Position numbers and translations under genes: made by a program. Below are positions 6,669 through 13,400 of a stretch of DNA of 20,933 nucleotides, piece by piece. The notes under the pieces are model-generated. The model was not told where the DNA came from, ran no database searches, and saw nothing but the letters and a program-made list of their open reading frames with translations. Position 1 is the stretch's first letter, and each line of letters begins with the position of its first letter. Source of the DNA: JAWVZU01 sp033722075 (GTDB lineage Bacteria > Pseudomonadota > Gammaproteobacteria > Xanthomonadales > SZUA-38). The stretch covers positions 1 through 20,933 of the forward strand of contig JAWVZU010000033.1 in assembly GCA_033722075.1 (NCBI GenBank). The letters are read 5' to 3'.

Positions 6669-6669
6669 C

Positions 6670-7335
6670 ATGCAGCGGTTCGAAGAGATCTACCAGCGCG
6701 CGCTGGAGCGCAAGGGGCCGGCCCTCGAGGCCGGCCTTTCTGCGCCCGGGCCCGCTGATGAGCTGCGCGAGATCCCGGACCATCGTTTCCTGGCCCGGAT
6801 GACGCGGTCGATCTTCCAGGCGGGTTTCGTCTGGAAGGTGATCGAGGCCAAATGGGACGGATTCGAAGCTGCCTTCCAGGGTTTCAATCCGCACGTCTGG
6901 GCGCATGCGCCGGATGAGAAGCTGGAGGCACTGGCAAGCGACGAGCGGATCGTGCGCAACTACCAGAAGATCAAGACGGTGCGTCCCAATGCGTCGATGA
7001 TCCTCGAGGCCGGTCGGGACAGGGGCGGATTCGGTGGGTTCCTGGCCGACTGGCCTGCGAACGACCAGATCGGGCTCATGGACTACCTGGGAAAACATGG
7101 GTCTAGGCTGGGCGGGATGACCGCACAGTACTTCCTGCGCTTCGCAGGCTGGGACGCCTACATCCTCTCCCGCGACGTGGTTGCTGCGCTGATCGCGGCC
7201 GGTGTGGTGGATCGCGCCCCGACATCCAAGGCCGCGAAGCAGGCGGTGCAGGGCGCATTCAACGACTGGCAGGAGGAATCGGGGCGCCCCTATCCGCAAA
7301 TCAGTCGAGTGCTGGCGCAGAGCATCGATGCCTAG
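6670..7335 (+). CDS. Tag-like DNA-3-methyladenine glycosylase I family protein
   Basis: A 221-residue protein of the Tag/adenine-glycosylase family of the HhH superfamily, which excises 3-methyladenine from alkylated DNA. The recognisable core is IFQAGFVWKVIEAKWDGFEAAFQGF (about 48-72), then IVRNYQKIKTVRPNA, corresponding to LFQAGLSWRTVL...FxxAFxGF and IIRNRxKIxA in Tag. It has no cysteine at all, so the zinc site of E. coli Tag (two Cys, two His) is missing, and the C-terminus diverges. It may be a divergent glycosylase subfamily with altered specificity. The ATG is one base after the thioredoxin stop with no clear ribosome site, so translation is probably coupled. It ends 4 bases before the convergent glutaredoxin gene. 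Confidence 0.82.
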   Translation: MQRFEEIYQRALERKGPALEAGLSAPGPADELREIPDHRFLARMTRSIFQAGFVWKVIEAKWDGFEAAFQGFNPHVWAHAPDEKLEALASDERIVRNYQKIKTVRPNASMILEAGRDRGGFGGFLADWPANDQIGLMDYLGKHGSRLGGMTAQYFLRFAGWDAYILSRDVVAALIAAGVVDRAPTSKAAKQAVQGAFNDWQEESGRPYPQISRVLAQSIDA

Positions 7336-7339
7336 TGTA

Positions 7340-7606
7340 CTAGTCAGCGCTCCCGCCAAAGCGTTCGCGCAATTCGCCCGACTGATGGAGCTCGGCCAGT
7401 TCGGAATAGCCGCCGATGCCCTGATCGTCGATGAAGATCTGCGGCACCGAGCGGCGTCCGTCGGCACGCTTGATCATGGTCTGAATGCCCTGCAGATCGG
7501 TCGTGATGTCGTGTTCCGTGTACTCGATGCCTTCCCTGTCGAGCAGAGCCTTGGCCCGATCACAGAATGCACACCATTTCTTGCTGTAGATTTCCACCCG
7601 CGCCAC
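7340..7606 (-). CDS. grxC: Glutaredoxin 3-type dithiol glutaredoxin
   Basis: An 88-residue glutaredoxin with the redox site C12-A-F-C15, a conservative variant of CPYC, a cis-proline region SVPQIFI, and the glutathione-contact segment IGGYSELAELHQSG. It reduces disulfides and glutathionylated proteins using glutathione in the cytoplasm. The start is GTG 7606 with GGAG 6 bases upstream. It is convergent with the Tag-like gene and divergent from the 70-residue ORF. A glutathione reductase gene, which would recharge its reductant, lies at the right edge of the window. Symbol by family resemblance. Confidence 0.9.
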   Translation of the reverse strand: MARVEIYSKKWCAFCDRAKALLDREGIEYTEHDITTDLQGIQTMIKRADGRRSVPQIFIDDQGIGGYSELAELHQSGELRERFGGSAD

Positions 7607-7678
7607 AAACTACTCCGCGAATTGTCGCTCTGGCGGTAGATGTGTGTACCAGGGTGTGCGATTTCAATTCGGCAACAG

Positions 7679-7706
7679 TTGGGTTTCAGTCGATGAACTA
7701 TATAAA
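7679..7706 (+). promoter_or_regulatory. Possible promoter for the 70-residue ORF and pirin
   Basis: In the 108-base divergent gap after grxC, TTGGGT (7679-7684) and TATAAA (7701-7706) are 16 bases apart; an overlapping TAAAAT ends at 7708. The start site would be near 7713-7715, on top of the ATG at 7715, with no Shine-Dalgarno sequence. The AT-rich patch stands out in this GC-rich window, but the -35 is weak. Confidence 0.4.
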
Positions 7707-7714
7707 ATCACAGT

Positions 7715-7927
7715 ATGACGCCGCCGGACTTCGACCGCCTCGATCGAGCCTATGCCTTTATCGGCATGCAGCTCTATCGGGCTACGCCCGTTCAGCTGCG
7801 GGAGATAGAATCGGAGCTGTACCGGTTGCTGCGCCTCATCGAGGCCTACCGGCAGGTCCAGGACCGGAGCCCGGAGCAGCCGGAAACGGGTGCGGCGCAC
7901 CTCGGCGGTACCCCCGGCAAGGAGTGA
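7715..7927 (+). CDS. Small hypothetical protein, 70 residues
   Basis: I do not recognise this family. The product is charged and probably helical in residues 5-48 (FDRLDRAYAFIG, then VQLREIESELYRLLRLIEAY), with a heptad-like leucine/isoleucine pattern that could form a coiled coil, followed by a disordered Pro/Gly/Glu tail. No signal peptide, membrane segment or cysteine. Its stop follows directly on the AAGGAG of the pirin gene, whose ATG is 4 bases after the stop, so the two form an operon and may be translationally coupled. The ATG has no ribosome site and coincides with a predicted transcription start, suggesting a leaderless message. Confidence 0.6.
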   Translation: MTPPDFDRLDRAYAFIGMQLYRATPVQLREIESELYRLLRLIEAYRQVQDRSPEQPETGAAHLGGTPGKE

Positions 7928-7931
7928 AACG

Positions 7932-8759
7932 ATGCAACAGGTGATACGCGCGGTCCCGGCCAGCGAGGGTGCCGGCGTCCGGATCAATCGGGCCATCGGG
8001 ATTCCACAACTGAGGAATCTCGATCCCTTTCTCATGCTGGACTATTTCGACAGTGACCGGCCGGATGACTACCTCGCCGGGTTCCCGGACCATCCGCACC
8101 GTGGGTTCATCACGTTTACCTATATGCTGGAAGGCCGCATGGAGCACCAGGACAGCATGGGCCACCGGGGCGTGATCGGTCCCGGCGATGCGCAATGGAT
8201 GAAGGCGGCGAGCGGGGTGATCCACTCGGAGATGCCGCGCCAGATCGAGGGTCGAATGGCCGGCTTCCAGCTGTGGATCAACCTGCCGGCACGACAGAAG
8301 ATGACGCCTCCCGAGTACCAGGAGATCGGCCACGAGCGGTTTCCGGTGGTGCAGGATCCGGGTGCCCGGATCAAGGTGGTGACCGGAGAATTTCGCGGGA
8401 CGGAAGCGCCGATCCAGGATCCCAATACGCGGGTCAATTATCTCGACATTGCAGTCGACGCGGGTGAGTCGCTACATGTCCAGGTTCCTGATGGTCATCA
8501 AGGGTTTGCATTCGGTTACCAGGGCCGCGGAAGCGTCGCTGACCAACCACTTGGCGCCCGAGAGCTGCTGGTGCTTGAACCGGGCAACTGGACCATCGCA
8601 ACCAACGGCGAGGCGTATCACCTGATCGTCGTCAGCGGCCGGCCGATCGGTGAGCCGATCGTGCAGATGGGACCCTTCGTGATGAACACGGAGGCGGAGA
8701 TCAGCCAGGCGCTGCGCGACTACCGGTCCGGGCAACTGGTGCGACCGGTCAGGGGTTAG
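7932..8759 (+). CDS. Pirin family protein
   Basis: A 275-residue bicupin of normal pirin length. The N-terminal cupin carries the metal site: H54 and H56 in DHPHRGF, and H98 and E100 in VIHSEMP, matching the four iron ligands of human pirin. The segment FITFTYMLEGRMEHQDSMG is typical. The C-terminal cupin (about 150-255) has degenerate ligands, as usual. Bacterial pirins have been reported with quercetinase activity or as redox-linked regulators; the role here is not set by the sequence. AAGGAG at 7919-7924 precedes the ATG by 7 bases. The last 11 bases overlap the end of the convergent YigZ gene. Confidence 0.9.
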   Translation: MQQVIRAVPASEGAGVRINRAIGIPQLRNLDPFLMLDYFDSDRPDDYLAGFPDHPHRGFITFTYMLEGRMEHQDSMGHRGVIGPGDAQWMKAASGVIHSEMPRQIEGRMAGFQLWINLPARQKMTPPEYQEIGHERFPVVQDPGARIKVVTGEFRGTEAPIQDPNTRVNYLDIAVDAGESLHVQVPDGHQGFAFGYQGRGSVADQPLGARELLVLEPGNWTIATNGEAYHLIVVSGRPIGEPIVQMGPFVMNTEAEISQALRDYRSGQLVRPVRG

Positions 8760-9366
8760 CGTCAGCGTCAGGGGCCCCGTCGCCGTCGCCGCTGCGCACC
8801 GACGCGGCGCCACCCGTTGCGTCGCGGATGCGCTGAATCAGTTCGGGGCCGCTTCGTTCTTCCACGCTCAGTGTCAGGGACAGCCCGTCGGCCGTGTACG
8901 ATTCGGTCAGCTTGTCGGCAGCGAACTCCTCGGCCAGCGCGTGAATGGCCCCCGTGTGCTCGAAGCCCAGGTCCACGACCAGCTGCACTCGCGGCTGGAC
9001 CTCGATCCGGTCGGCTGCCCTGAGGCATTGCGCGGCGCATCCTCCATAGGCGCGCATCAGGCCGCCGGTCCCGAGCTTGATCCCCCCGAAATAGCGGATG
9101 ACGAGCACCACGACGTGGTCCAGGGACTGACCTTCGATTGCGCTGTAGATGGGTCTGCCGGCGGTCCCGGCCGGCTCGCCGTCATCAGAGAAGCGGTAAT
9201 CGGGACCGATGCGATAGGCCCAGCAGTTGTGGGTGGCCGCCGGCTCGCTTCGGTCCGCGATCCAGGCCTCCGCCGCAGCGATTGAATCGGCCCGCGCGGC
9301 GTGGGCAAGGAATCGACTTTTCTTGATCTCTTCTTCCCAGTGGGCCGGGCGGCTTAGCGTGATCAT
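8749..9366 (-). CDS. yigZ: YigZ/IMPACT family protein
   Basis: A 205-residue protein of the IMPACT/YigZ family, the usual bacterial length. The N-terminal UPF0029 domain shows KKSRFLAHA, a SDDGEPAGTAGRPI loop and VVLVIRYFGGIKLGTGGLMRAYG; the C-terminal ferredoxin-like DUF1949 domain spans about 135-190. The tail is acidic, low complexity (SGDGDGAPDADANP). Eukaryotic IMPACT modulates Gcn2 signalling; the bacterial role is poorly defined, with RNA or ribosome association suggested by structure. ATG 9366 is chosen; an in-frame GTG at 9372 adds two residues and neither has a clear ribosome site. It lies about 12 bases after the putative anti-sigma gene and is probably cotranscribed with it. Confidence 0.9.
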   Translation of the reverse strand: MITLSRPAHWEEEIKKSRFLAHAARADSIAAAEAWIADRSEPAATHNCWAYRIGPDYRFSDDGEPAGTAGRPIYSAIEGQSLDHVVVLVIRYFGGIKLGTGGLMRAYGGCAAQCLRAADRIEVQPRVQLVVDLGFEHTGAIHALAEEFAADKLTESYTADGLSLTLSVEERSGPELIQRIRDATGGAASVRSGDGDGAPDADANP

Positions 9367-9378
9367 GGCCACGCTGCG

Positions 9379-9855
9379 TCAAGGCTGAGCGGACGCCAGG
9401 CCATGACGAACCGCCCAGTCACGCAGATCCCGGTCCAGGCTCAGCTCGATTCCCCGGGCCTCGGCGTGGGCCAGGACGGTGGCAAAGCGCTGGGGATCGT
9501 CTGCCGACCGCGCAGCGCGCAGCTGTTCGATCAGTTGTTCTGTCGGGTCCCCCAGTGCGCCACTGGAAACCGGATCGAGATCGGCCCCCACGGCGGGTGC
9601 GGGAGGCAGGCCCGGCTCGGCCGAGGAACCCGGAGCCATGATCACGACGGTTGGCGGGGCAACGAAGTTTGCGATCTGGCTGAAAAGGCCGACGCAGATG
9701 GCCAGTGCCGCGGCTGCGCTGACCGGCCAGATCCAGAACGGCGAGGTTCTGTGTTCATCGTGCAGCGCCCGTTCGGCGTAATCCAGGATCGCCCGGTCGA
9801 CGGTCTCGCCCGGCAAGGCCTCGCGGTTGCTGGCTGGGTCAGGCGACTGGTCCAT
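9379..9855 (-). CDS. Putative one-TM anti-sigma factor or sigma-partner membrane protein
   Basis: A 158-residue protein with a short N-terminal cytoplasmic region (1-39), one transmembrane helix at about 40-65 (FWIWPVSAAAALAICVGLF), and a probably periplasmic part: a Pro/Ala/Gly-rich linker, then a helical C-terminus (about 100-155). The layout matches a membrane anti-sigma factor and the gene follows an ECF sigma gene directly, but there is no HxxxCxxC zinc anti-sigma motif and I do not recognise the family. ATG 9855 has GGAGG (9865-9861) with a 5-base spacer; an in-frame GTG at 9867 is less likely. The first 17 bases overlap the sigma gene, so translation is probably coupled, giving matched amounts. 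Confidence 0.7.
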   Translation of the reverse strand: MDQSPDPASNREALPGETVDRAILDYAERALHDEHRTSPFWIWPVSAAAALAICVGLFSQIANFVAPPTVVIMAPGSSAEPGLPPAPAVGADLDPVSSGALGDPTEQLIEQLRAARSADDPQRFATVLAHAEARGIELSLDRDLRDWAVRHGLASAQP

Positions 9856-10429
9856 AGATACCTCCAAGCGCTGCTCGCAGCTTGTTCAGGGCATAGCGGA
9901 GCCGGCTCTTGACCGTTTCTCGGCCGACCCCGGTGATGGTCGCGATCTCCTCCAGGCTCAGGTCCTGCGCGTTGCGCAGCAGAAATGCGGTCCGTTGCTC
10001 CAGGGGCAGGGCGGCGATGGCCCGGTGCATGGCGATCAGGGACTGCTCGCGCTCCGGGGCGGCAGCCGGTCCCGAGCTCTCCGTCGTGGCGCCGTACCGG
10101 CCATCTTCGGGATCGATGCGCTCGGTCGGACGTTTTGCCCGATAGTGGTCGATCAGACGATTCTGGGCGATCCGGTAGAGATAGGTCGTGAAACGCGCTT
10201 TCACCCGATAGCGCTGTCGCGCATCCACCAGGCGCATCCACGTATCCTGGAACAGTTCCTCGGCCGTTGCATGTTCGCCCACCGAACCGAGCAGGAAGCG
10301 GAAGAGCGGCCCGCGGTGCCGCTCGTAAAGCAATTGAAACGCGCGATGGTCTCCGTCCCGGAACGCAAGCATCAGCGCTTCGTCGGTACTCGAGGCATCC
10401 TCTGGTGGTCGATCCATGAATGCGGTCAT
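9839..10429 (-). CDS. ECF-subfamily RNA polymerase sigma factor
   Basis: A 196-residue two-domain ECF sigma factor. Sigma2 spans about residues 28-98 (FQLLYERHRGPLFRFLLG, then ATAEELFQDTWMRL and the -10-reading YLYRIAQNRLIDHYR). Sigma4 spans about 138-190 (ALPLEQRTAFLLRN, then the helix-turn-helix LSLEEIATITGVGRETVKSRLRYALNKLR). The linker is about 40 residues. The start is ATG 10429 or 10417 (four residues shorter); neither has a clear ribosome site. It is divergent from a crotonase gene across 176 bases and overlaps a membrane protein gene that probably restrains it. I found no clear ECF-type promoter in the gap, so autoregulation is not supported by sequence. Confidence 0.92.
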   Translation of the reverse strand: MTAFMDRPPEDASSTDEALMLAFRDGDHRAFQLLYERHRGPLFRFLLGSVGEHATAEELFQDTWMRLVDARQRYRVKARFTTYLYRIAQNRLIDHYRAKRPTERIDPEDGRYGATTESSGPAAAPEREQSLIAMHRAIAALPLEQRTAFLLRNAQDLSLEEIATITGVGRETVKSRLRYALNKLRAALGGIYGPVA

Positions 10430-10605
10430 TGCGCGCCGGGTTCCGGAAAGCCAGGTCAGTCTAGCAAACGGGCGGGGCTTCGAGTCGGGGTTATGCTACG
10501 GCTGCGATTTTGGAACAGGATGGGTAGGCGACCGCCCCGTTGCGCTGTCTCGCTGCTTATGGCACCTTGACGCCCCGTTTTGCACCCCTACCGAGGTCGC
10601 TGCAG

Positions 10606-11382
10606 ATGCAGGAGAACGTCAAGTTCAGCGTGGACGATGGTATTGCGCTGATTGCCCTGAATCGTCCCGATCGGCTCAATGCCTTCAATCACGATCTGTG
10701 CAGTGCCTTGAACGATGCCGTGGCCCAGGCCAGTGCCGATGAGGGCATCCGGGTGGTCGTATTGACCGGCGAGGGGCGGGCCTTCAGCTCGGGCGCAGAC
10801 CTCAAGGAAGGCATCGGTGGTGACGAGTCGCTGGTGGAACGCTTGAATCGCGACTTCCTCCCGGCCATCTCCGGTATTCGGAAGATGGACAAGCCGGTGA
10901 TTGCTGCCGTCAACGGACCCGTCGCCGGAATCGGCGCGGCCTATCTGCTGGCCTGCGACCTGGCCGTGATGGATCCGGGCGCCTATGTGCTGCAGCCGTT
11001 CATCAACATCAGCCTGGTCCCCGATGGCGGGATCACCTGGGAGCTGGTTCGCCAGCTGGGTCACAAGCGCGCCTATGAATTCATCACCGGGGGCGAGCCC
11101 ATGGCGCCGCAGCAATGCCGGGACCTCGGGCTGATCAACCGGATCAGCCAACCCGGAGCGGCTCTCGAAGAGGCCATGGACTGGGCCCGGCAGCTGCTCG
11201 AGAAAGCTCCGCTGGCGTTGCGCTACAGCAAGGAGGCGTTGCGGGTAAATGCGGAACTGGCCTTTCGGGCCGGGTTCCAGAAGGAGGCCGAACTCCAGGA
11301 GATCTGTGCCCACAGCGACGATGCGCGCGAGGGAATCACGGCCTTCGTCGAGAAGCGGGAGCCGAAGTTCGAGGGGCGCTGA
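10606..11382 (+). CDS. PaaG-like enoyl-CoA hydratase/isomerase family protein
   Basis: A 258-residue crotonase. The oxyanion-hole segments are present (SSGADLKEG near 62-70; NGPVAGIGAAYLLACDLAV near 105-123). Both catalytic glutamates of true enoyl-CoA hydratases are missing: the GGGCEL-type position reads GIGAAY and the QPE position reads QPF. D140 in VPDGG and the C-terminal AFVEKREPKFEG tail resemble PaaG, the epoxide/oxepin-CoA isomerase that also acts as a delta3-delta2 enoyl-CoA isomerase. Isomerase rather than hydratase activity is likely. No other paa gene is nearby. ATG 10606 has GAGG about 9 bases upstream; the open frame further upstream looks non-coding. The citrate synthase-type gene follows after 46 bases. 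Confidence 0.87.
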   Translation: MQENVKFSVDDGIALIALNRPDRLNAFNHDLCSALNDAVAQASADEGIRVVVLTGEGRAFSSGADLKEGIGGDESLVERLNRDFLPAISGIRKMDKPVIAAVNGPVAGIGAAYLLACDLAVMDPGAYVLQPFINISLVPDGGITWELVRQLGHKRAYEFITGGEPMAPQQCRDLGLINRISQPGAALEEAMDWARQLLEKAPLALRYSKEALRVNAELAFRAGFQKEAELQEICAHSDDAREGITAFVEKREPKFEGR

Positions 11383-11428
11383 GACGAGAAGGGCAAGCAG
11401 TAAAATGCAAAGGCAACAGGAGAGAAAC

Positions 11429-12547
11429 ATGAGTGACAAGAAGCCCAGCGGGCTGCGTGGCCAGAAGGCCGGCGAGACCGCGATCTGTACGGTCGGAGCC
11501 GAGGGGAACAGTCTTCGCTACCGCGGCTACGAAGTGGGGGATCTGGCGCGCCAGACCTGCTTCTACGAGGTCGCCTACATGATTCTCAAGGGTGAGTTGC
11601 CGACGCAGGGGCAGCTCGAAAAGTATCGCCAGAAGATCAACTCGATGCGTGGTCTGCCGGAGCCTTTGCGCGAGGTCCTGGAGCGAATCCCGGCCAGCGC
11701 ACATCCGATGGACGTCATGCGCAGCGGGTGCTCCGTGCTCGGAAACCTGGAGCCTGAAGAGGACTTCGGCCAGCAGGCGGAAAAAGCGGATCGACTGCTG
11801 GCCTGCCTGCCGTCGATCATCTGCTACTGGTACCGCTTCAGCCACGACGGCGTGCGCATCGACACGGAGACCGATGACGACGGTATCGGCGCGCACTTCC
11901 TGCACATGCTTCACGATGAGGCGCCCAGCGAGCTGCACGCGCGGGTCATGGACGTGTCGTTGATTCTCTATGCCGAACACGAGTTCAACGCATCGACCTT
12001 TTCGGCCCGGGTCTGCGCGTCGACGCTGTCGGACCTGTTTTCCTGCATCACCGGCGCCATCGGTACCCTGCGCGGGCCCTTGCACGGTGGGGCCAACGAG
12101 GCCGCCATGGACATGCTGGAGCGCTACAGCTCGGTGGACGAGGCAGTGGAAGACGTCCTGGGCATGCTTTCCCGCAAGGAGAAGATCATGGGCTTCGGTC
12201 ATGCGGTCTACAAGAAGCGGGACCCGCGCAACGCGATCATCAAGGAGTGGTCCCGGCAGCTCTCGGAGGGCTCGGACAACGCCGTTCTGTTCGACATCTC
12301 GGACGCCGTGGAACGAACCATGAAGGAAGAGAAAGGCATGTTCGCCAACGCGGATTTCTTCCACGCGTCGGCCTATCACTTCATGGGCATTCCGACCAAA
12401 CTGTTCACCCCGATCTTCGTCATGTCCCGGGTGACCGGATGGTGCGCGCATGTATTCGAGCAGCGGGCCAAGAACCGGATCATCCGGCCGAGCGCCGAGT
12501 ACACCGGGCCGGGAGATCGGGACGTCTCGCCCATCGAACAACGCTGA
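11429..12547 (+). CDS. prpC: 2-methylcitrate synthase/citrate synthase (PrpC type)
   Basis: A 372-residue citrate synthase-fold enzyme of the short PrpC type. The N-terminus GLRGQKAGETAICTVG and the motif LYAEHEFNASTF (H184 region) are typical of bifunctional 2-methylcitrate/citrate synthases. Catalytic residues are readable: H219 in GPLHGGANE, H258 in MGFGHAVYK and D309 in NADFFHAS. It condenses propionyl-CoA (or acetyl-CoA) with oxaloacetate. AGGAGA at 11418-11423 precedes ATG 11429 by 5 bases. The usual prpB, acnD and prpF neighbours are absent; the context is a PaaG-like isomerase upstream and a hydrolase downstream, so the enzyme may serve propionyl-CoA disposal or act as a second citrate synthase. 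Confidence 0.88.
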   Translation: MSDKKPSGLRGQKAGETAICTVGAEGNSLRYRGYEVGDLARQTCFYEVAYMILKGELPTQGQLEKYRQKINSMRGLPEPLREVLERIPASAHPMDVMRSGCSVLGNLEPEEDFGQQAEKADRLLACLPSIICYWYRFSHDGVRIDTETDDDGIGAHFLHMLHDEAPSELHARVMDVSLILYAEHEFNASTFSARVCASTLSDLFSCITGAIGTLRGPLHGGANEAAMDMLERYSSVDEAVEDVLGMLSRKEKIMGFGHAVYKKRDPRNAIIKEWSRQLSEGSDNAVLFDISDAVERTMKEEKGMFANADFFHASAYHFMGIPTKLFTPIFVMSRVTGWCAHVFEQRAKNRIIRPSAEYTGPGDRDVSPIEQR

Positions 12548-12638
12548 GCGGAATCCTGCGACGCGCGGGCGCTGGCTGCGTGTCGGGGCCTTCTGGCTTC
12601 TTCTCGTGCTGGCGGTTTCCGCCGGGGGCGGAAGGGTG

Positions 12639-13400
12639 ATGTTCGAGTGGTTCTTCAACCGCATGACCTTCTATCCCCAGCCGGGTATCCAGCTCGATCC
12701 CGCCCGGATCGGCCGGCCGGTGGAGGAGAAGCGGATCACGACGGCCGACGGCGTGGAACTGCATGCCTTTTTCCTGCCCGGTCAAGGGGATCATGCGCTG
12801 TTGTTCCTCCATGGCAACGCCGGCAACGCCTCACACCGGCTCCCGGCCGCCGCGCGCTTTGCCGAGATCGGGCTCAATGTCCTGTTGCTTGACTATCGCG
12901 GCTACGGGATGAGCGAAGGCCGGCCCAGTGAGGCGGGCATCTACCGGGACGCTCGCGCGGCCATGGACTGGCTGGCCGAAGCGGGCTACCCGCCGGAGCG
13001 GACCCTGGTGTTCGGCCGATCACTGGGCGGTGCCGTCGCGCTGGACCTGCTCGACGGAAACCGGGCCGGCGGGCTGATTCTCTGCGCGACCTTCTCCTCG
13101 GCGTTGGACATGGCCCGAACGGTGGGTTTTGGCTGGGCCGTGCCTTTCCTGCGGGAGCGACTTGATTCCGAACGACACATGCAGGCCCTGACGACCCCGT
13201 TTCTACAGCTCCACGGGGATGCTGACGAGATCGTCCCCCTTGAACTCGGATCGAAGCTCCACGCCGCCGCACCGGCCGATCTGGGCCGTTTCGTGACCAT
13301 CGCGGGCGCTGGCCACAACGACATCATCGAGTACGGAGGCGAGGCCTTCTGGAAGCCGATCGAGGCGTTCGTGCGGGAAGTTACAGCACCTGATCAATGA
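12639..13400 (+). CDS. Membrane-anchored alpha/beta hydrolase
   Basis: An alpha/beta hydrolase of the YfhR/ABHD13-like kind, 253 residues from the first good ATG (12639). The triad is S128 in FGRSLGG, D196 in HGDADEIVP and H226 in GAGHND; HGNAGN (58-63) supplies the oxyanion hole. Substrate unknown. Relatives carry an N-terminal membrane helix just before the FF/YPQPG-like segment. Here that helix is readable in frame upstream of the ATG (RWLRVGAFWLLLVLAVSAG, about 12570-12630), although no ATG lies between the prpC stop and 12639. The real start is therefore probably GTG 12606, an unusual codon such as CTG 12576, or ATG 12450 inside prpC. The last 20 bases overlap the end of convergent ccmI. 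Confidence 0.8.
   Translation: MFEWFFNRMTFYPQPGIQLDPARIGRPVEEKRITTADGVELHAFFLPGQGDHALLFLHGNAGNASHRLPAAARFAEIGLNVLLLDYRGYGMSEGRPSEAGIYRDARAAMDWLAEAGYPPERTLVFGRSLGGAVALDLLDGNRAGGLILCATFSSALDMARTVGFGWAVPFLRERLDSERHMQALTTPFLQLHGDADEIVPLELGSKLHAAAPADLGRFVTIAGAGHNDIIEYGGEAFWKPIEAFVREVTAPDQ

Noticed and set aside
11336..12664. Minus-strand frame of 442 codons opposite prpC.
   Set aside because: Antisense shadow of a conserved enzyme; composition Arg/His/Val-rich, no domain.
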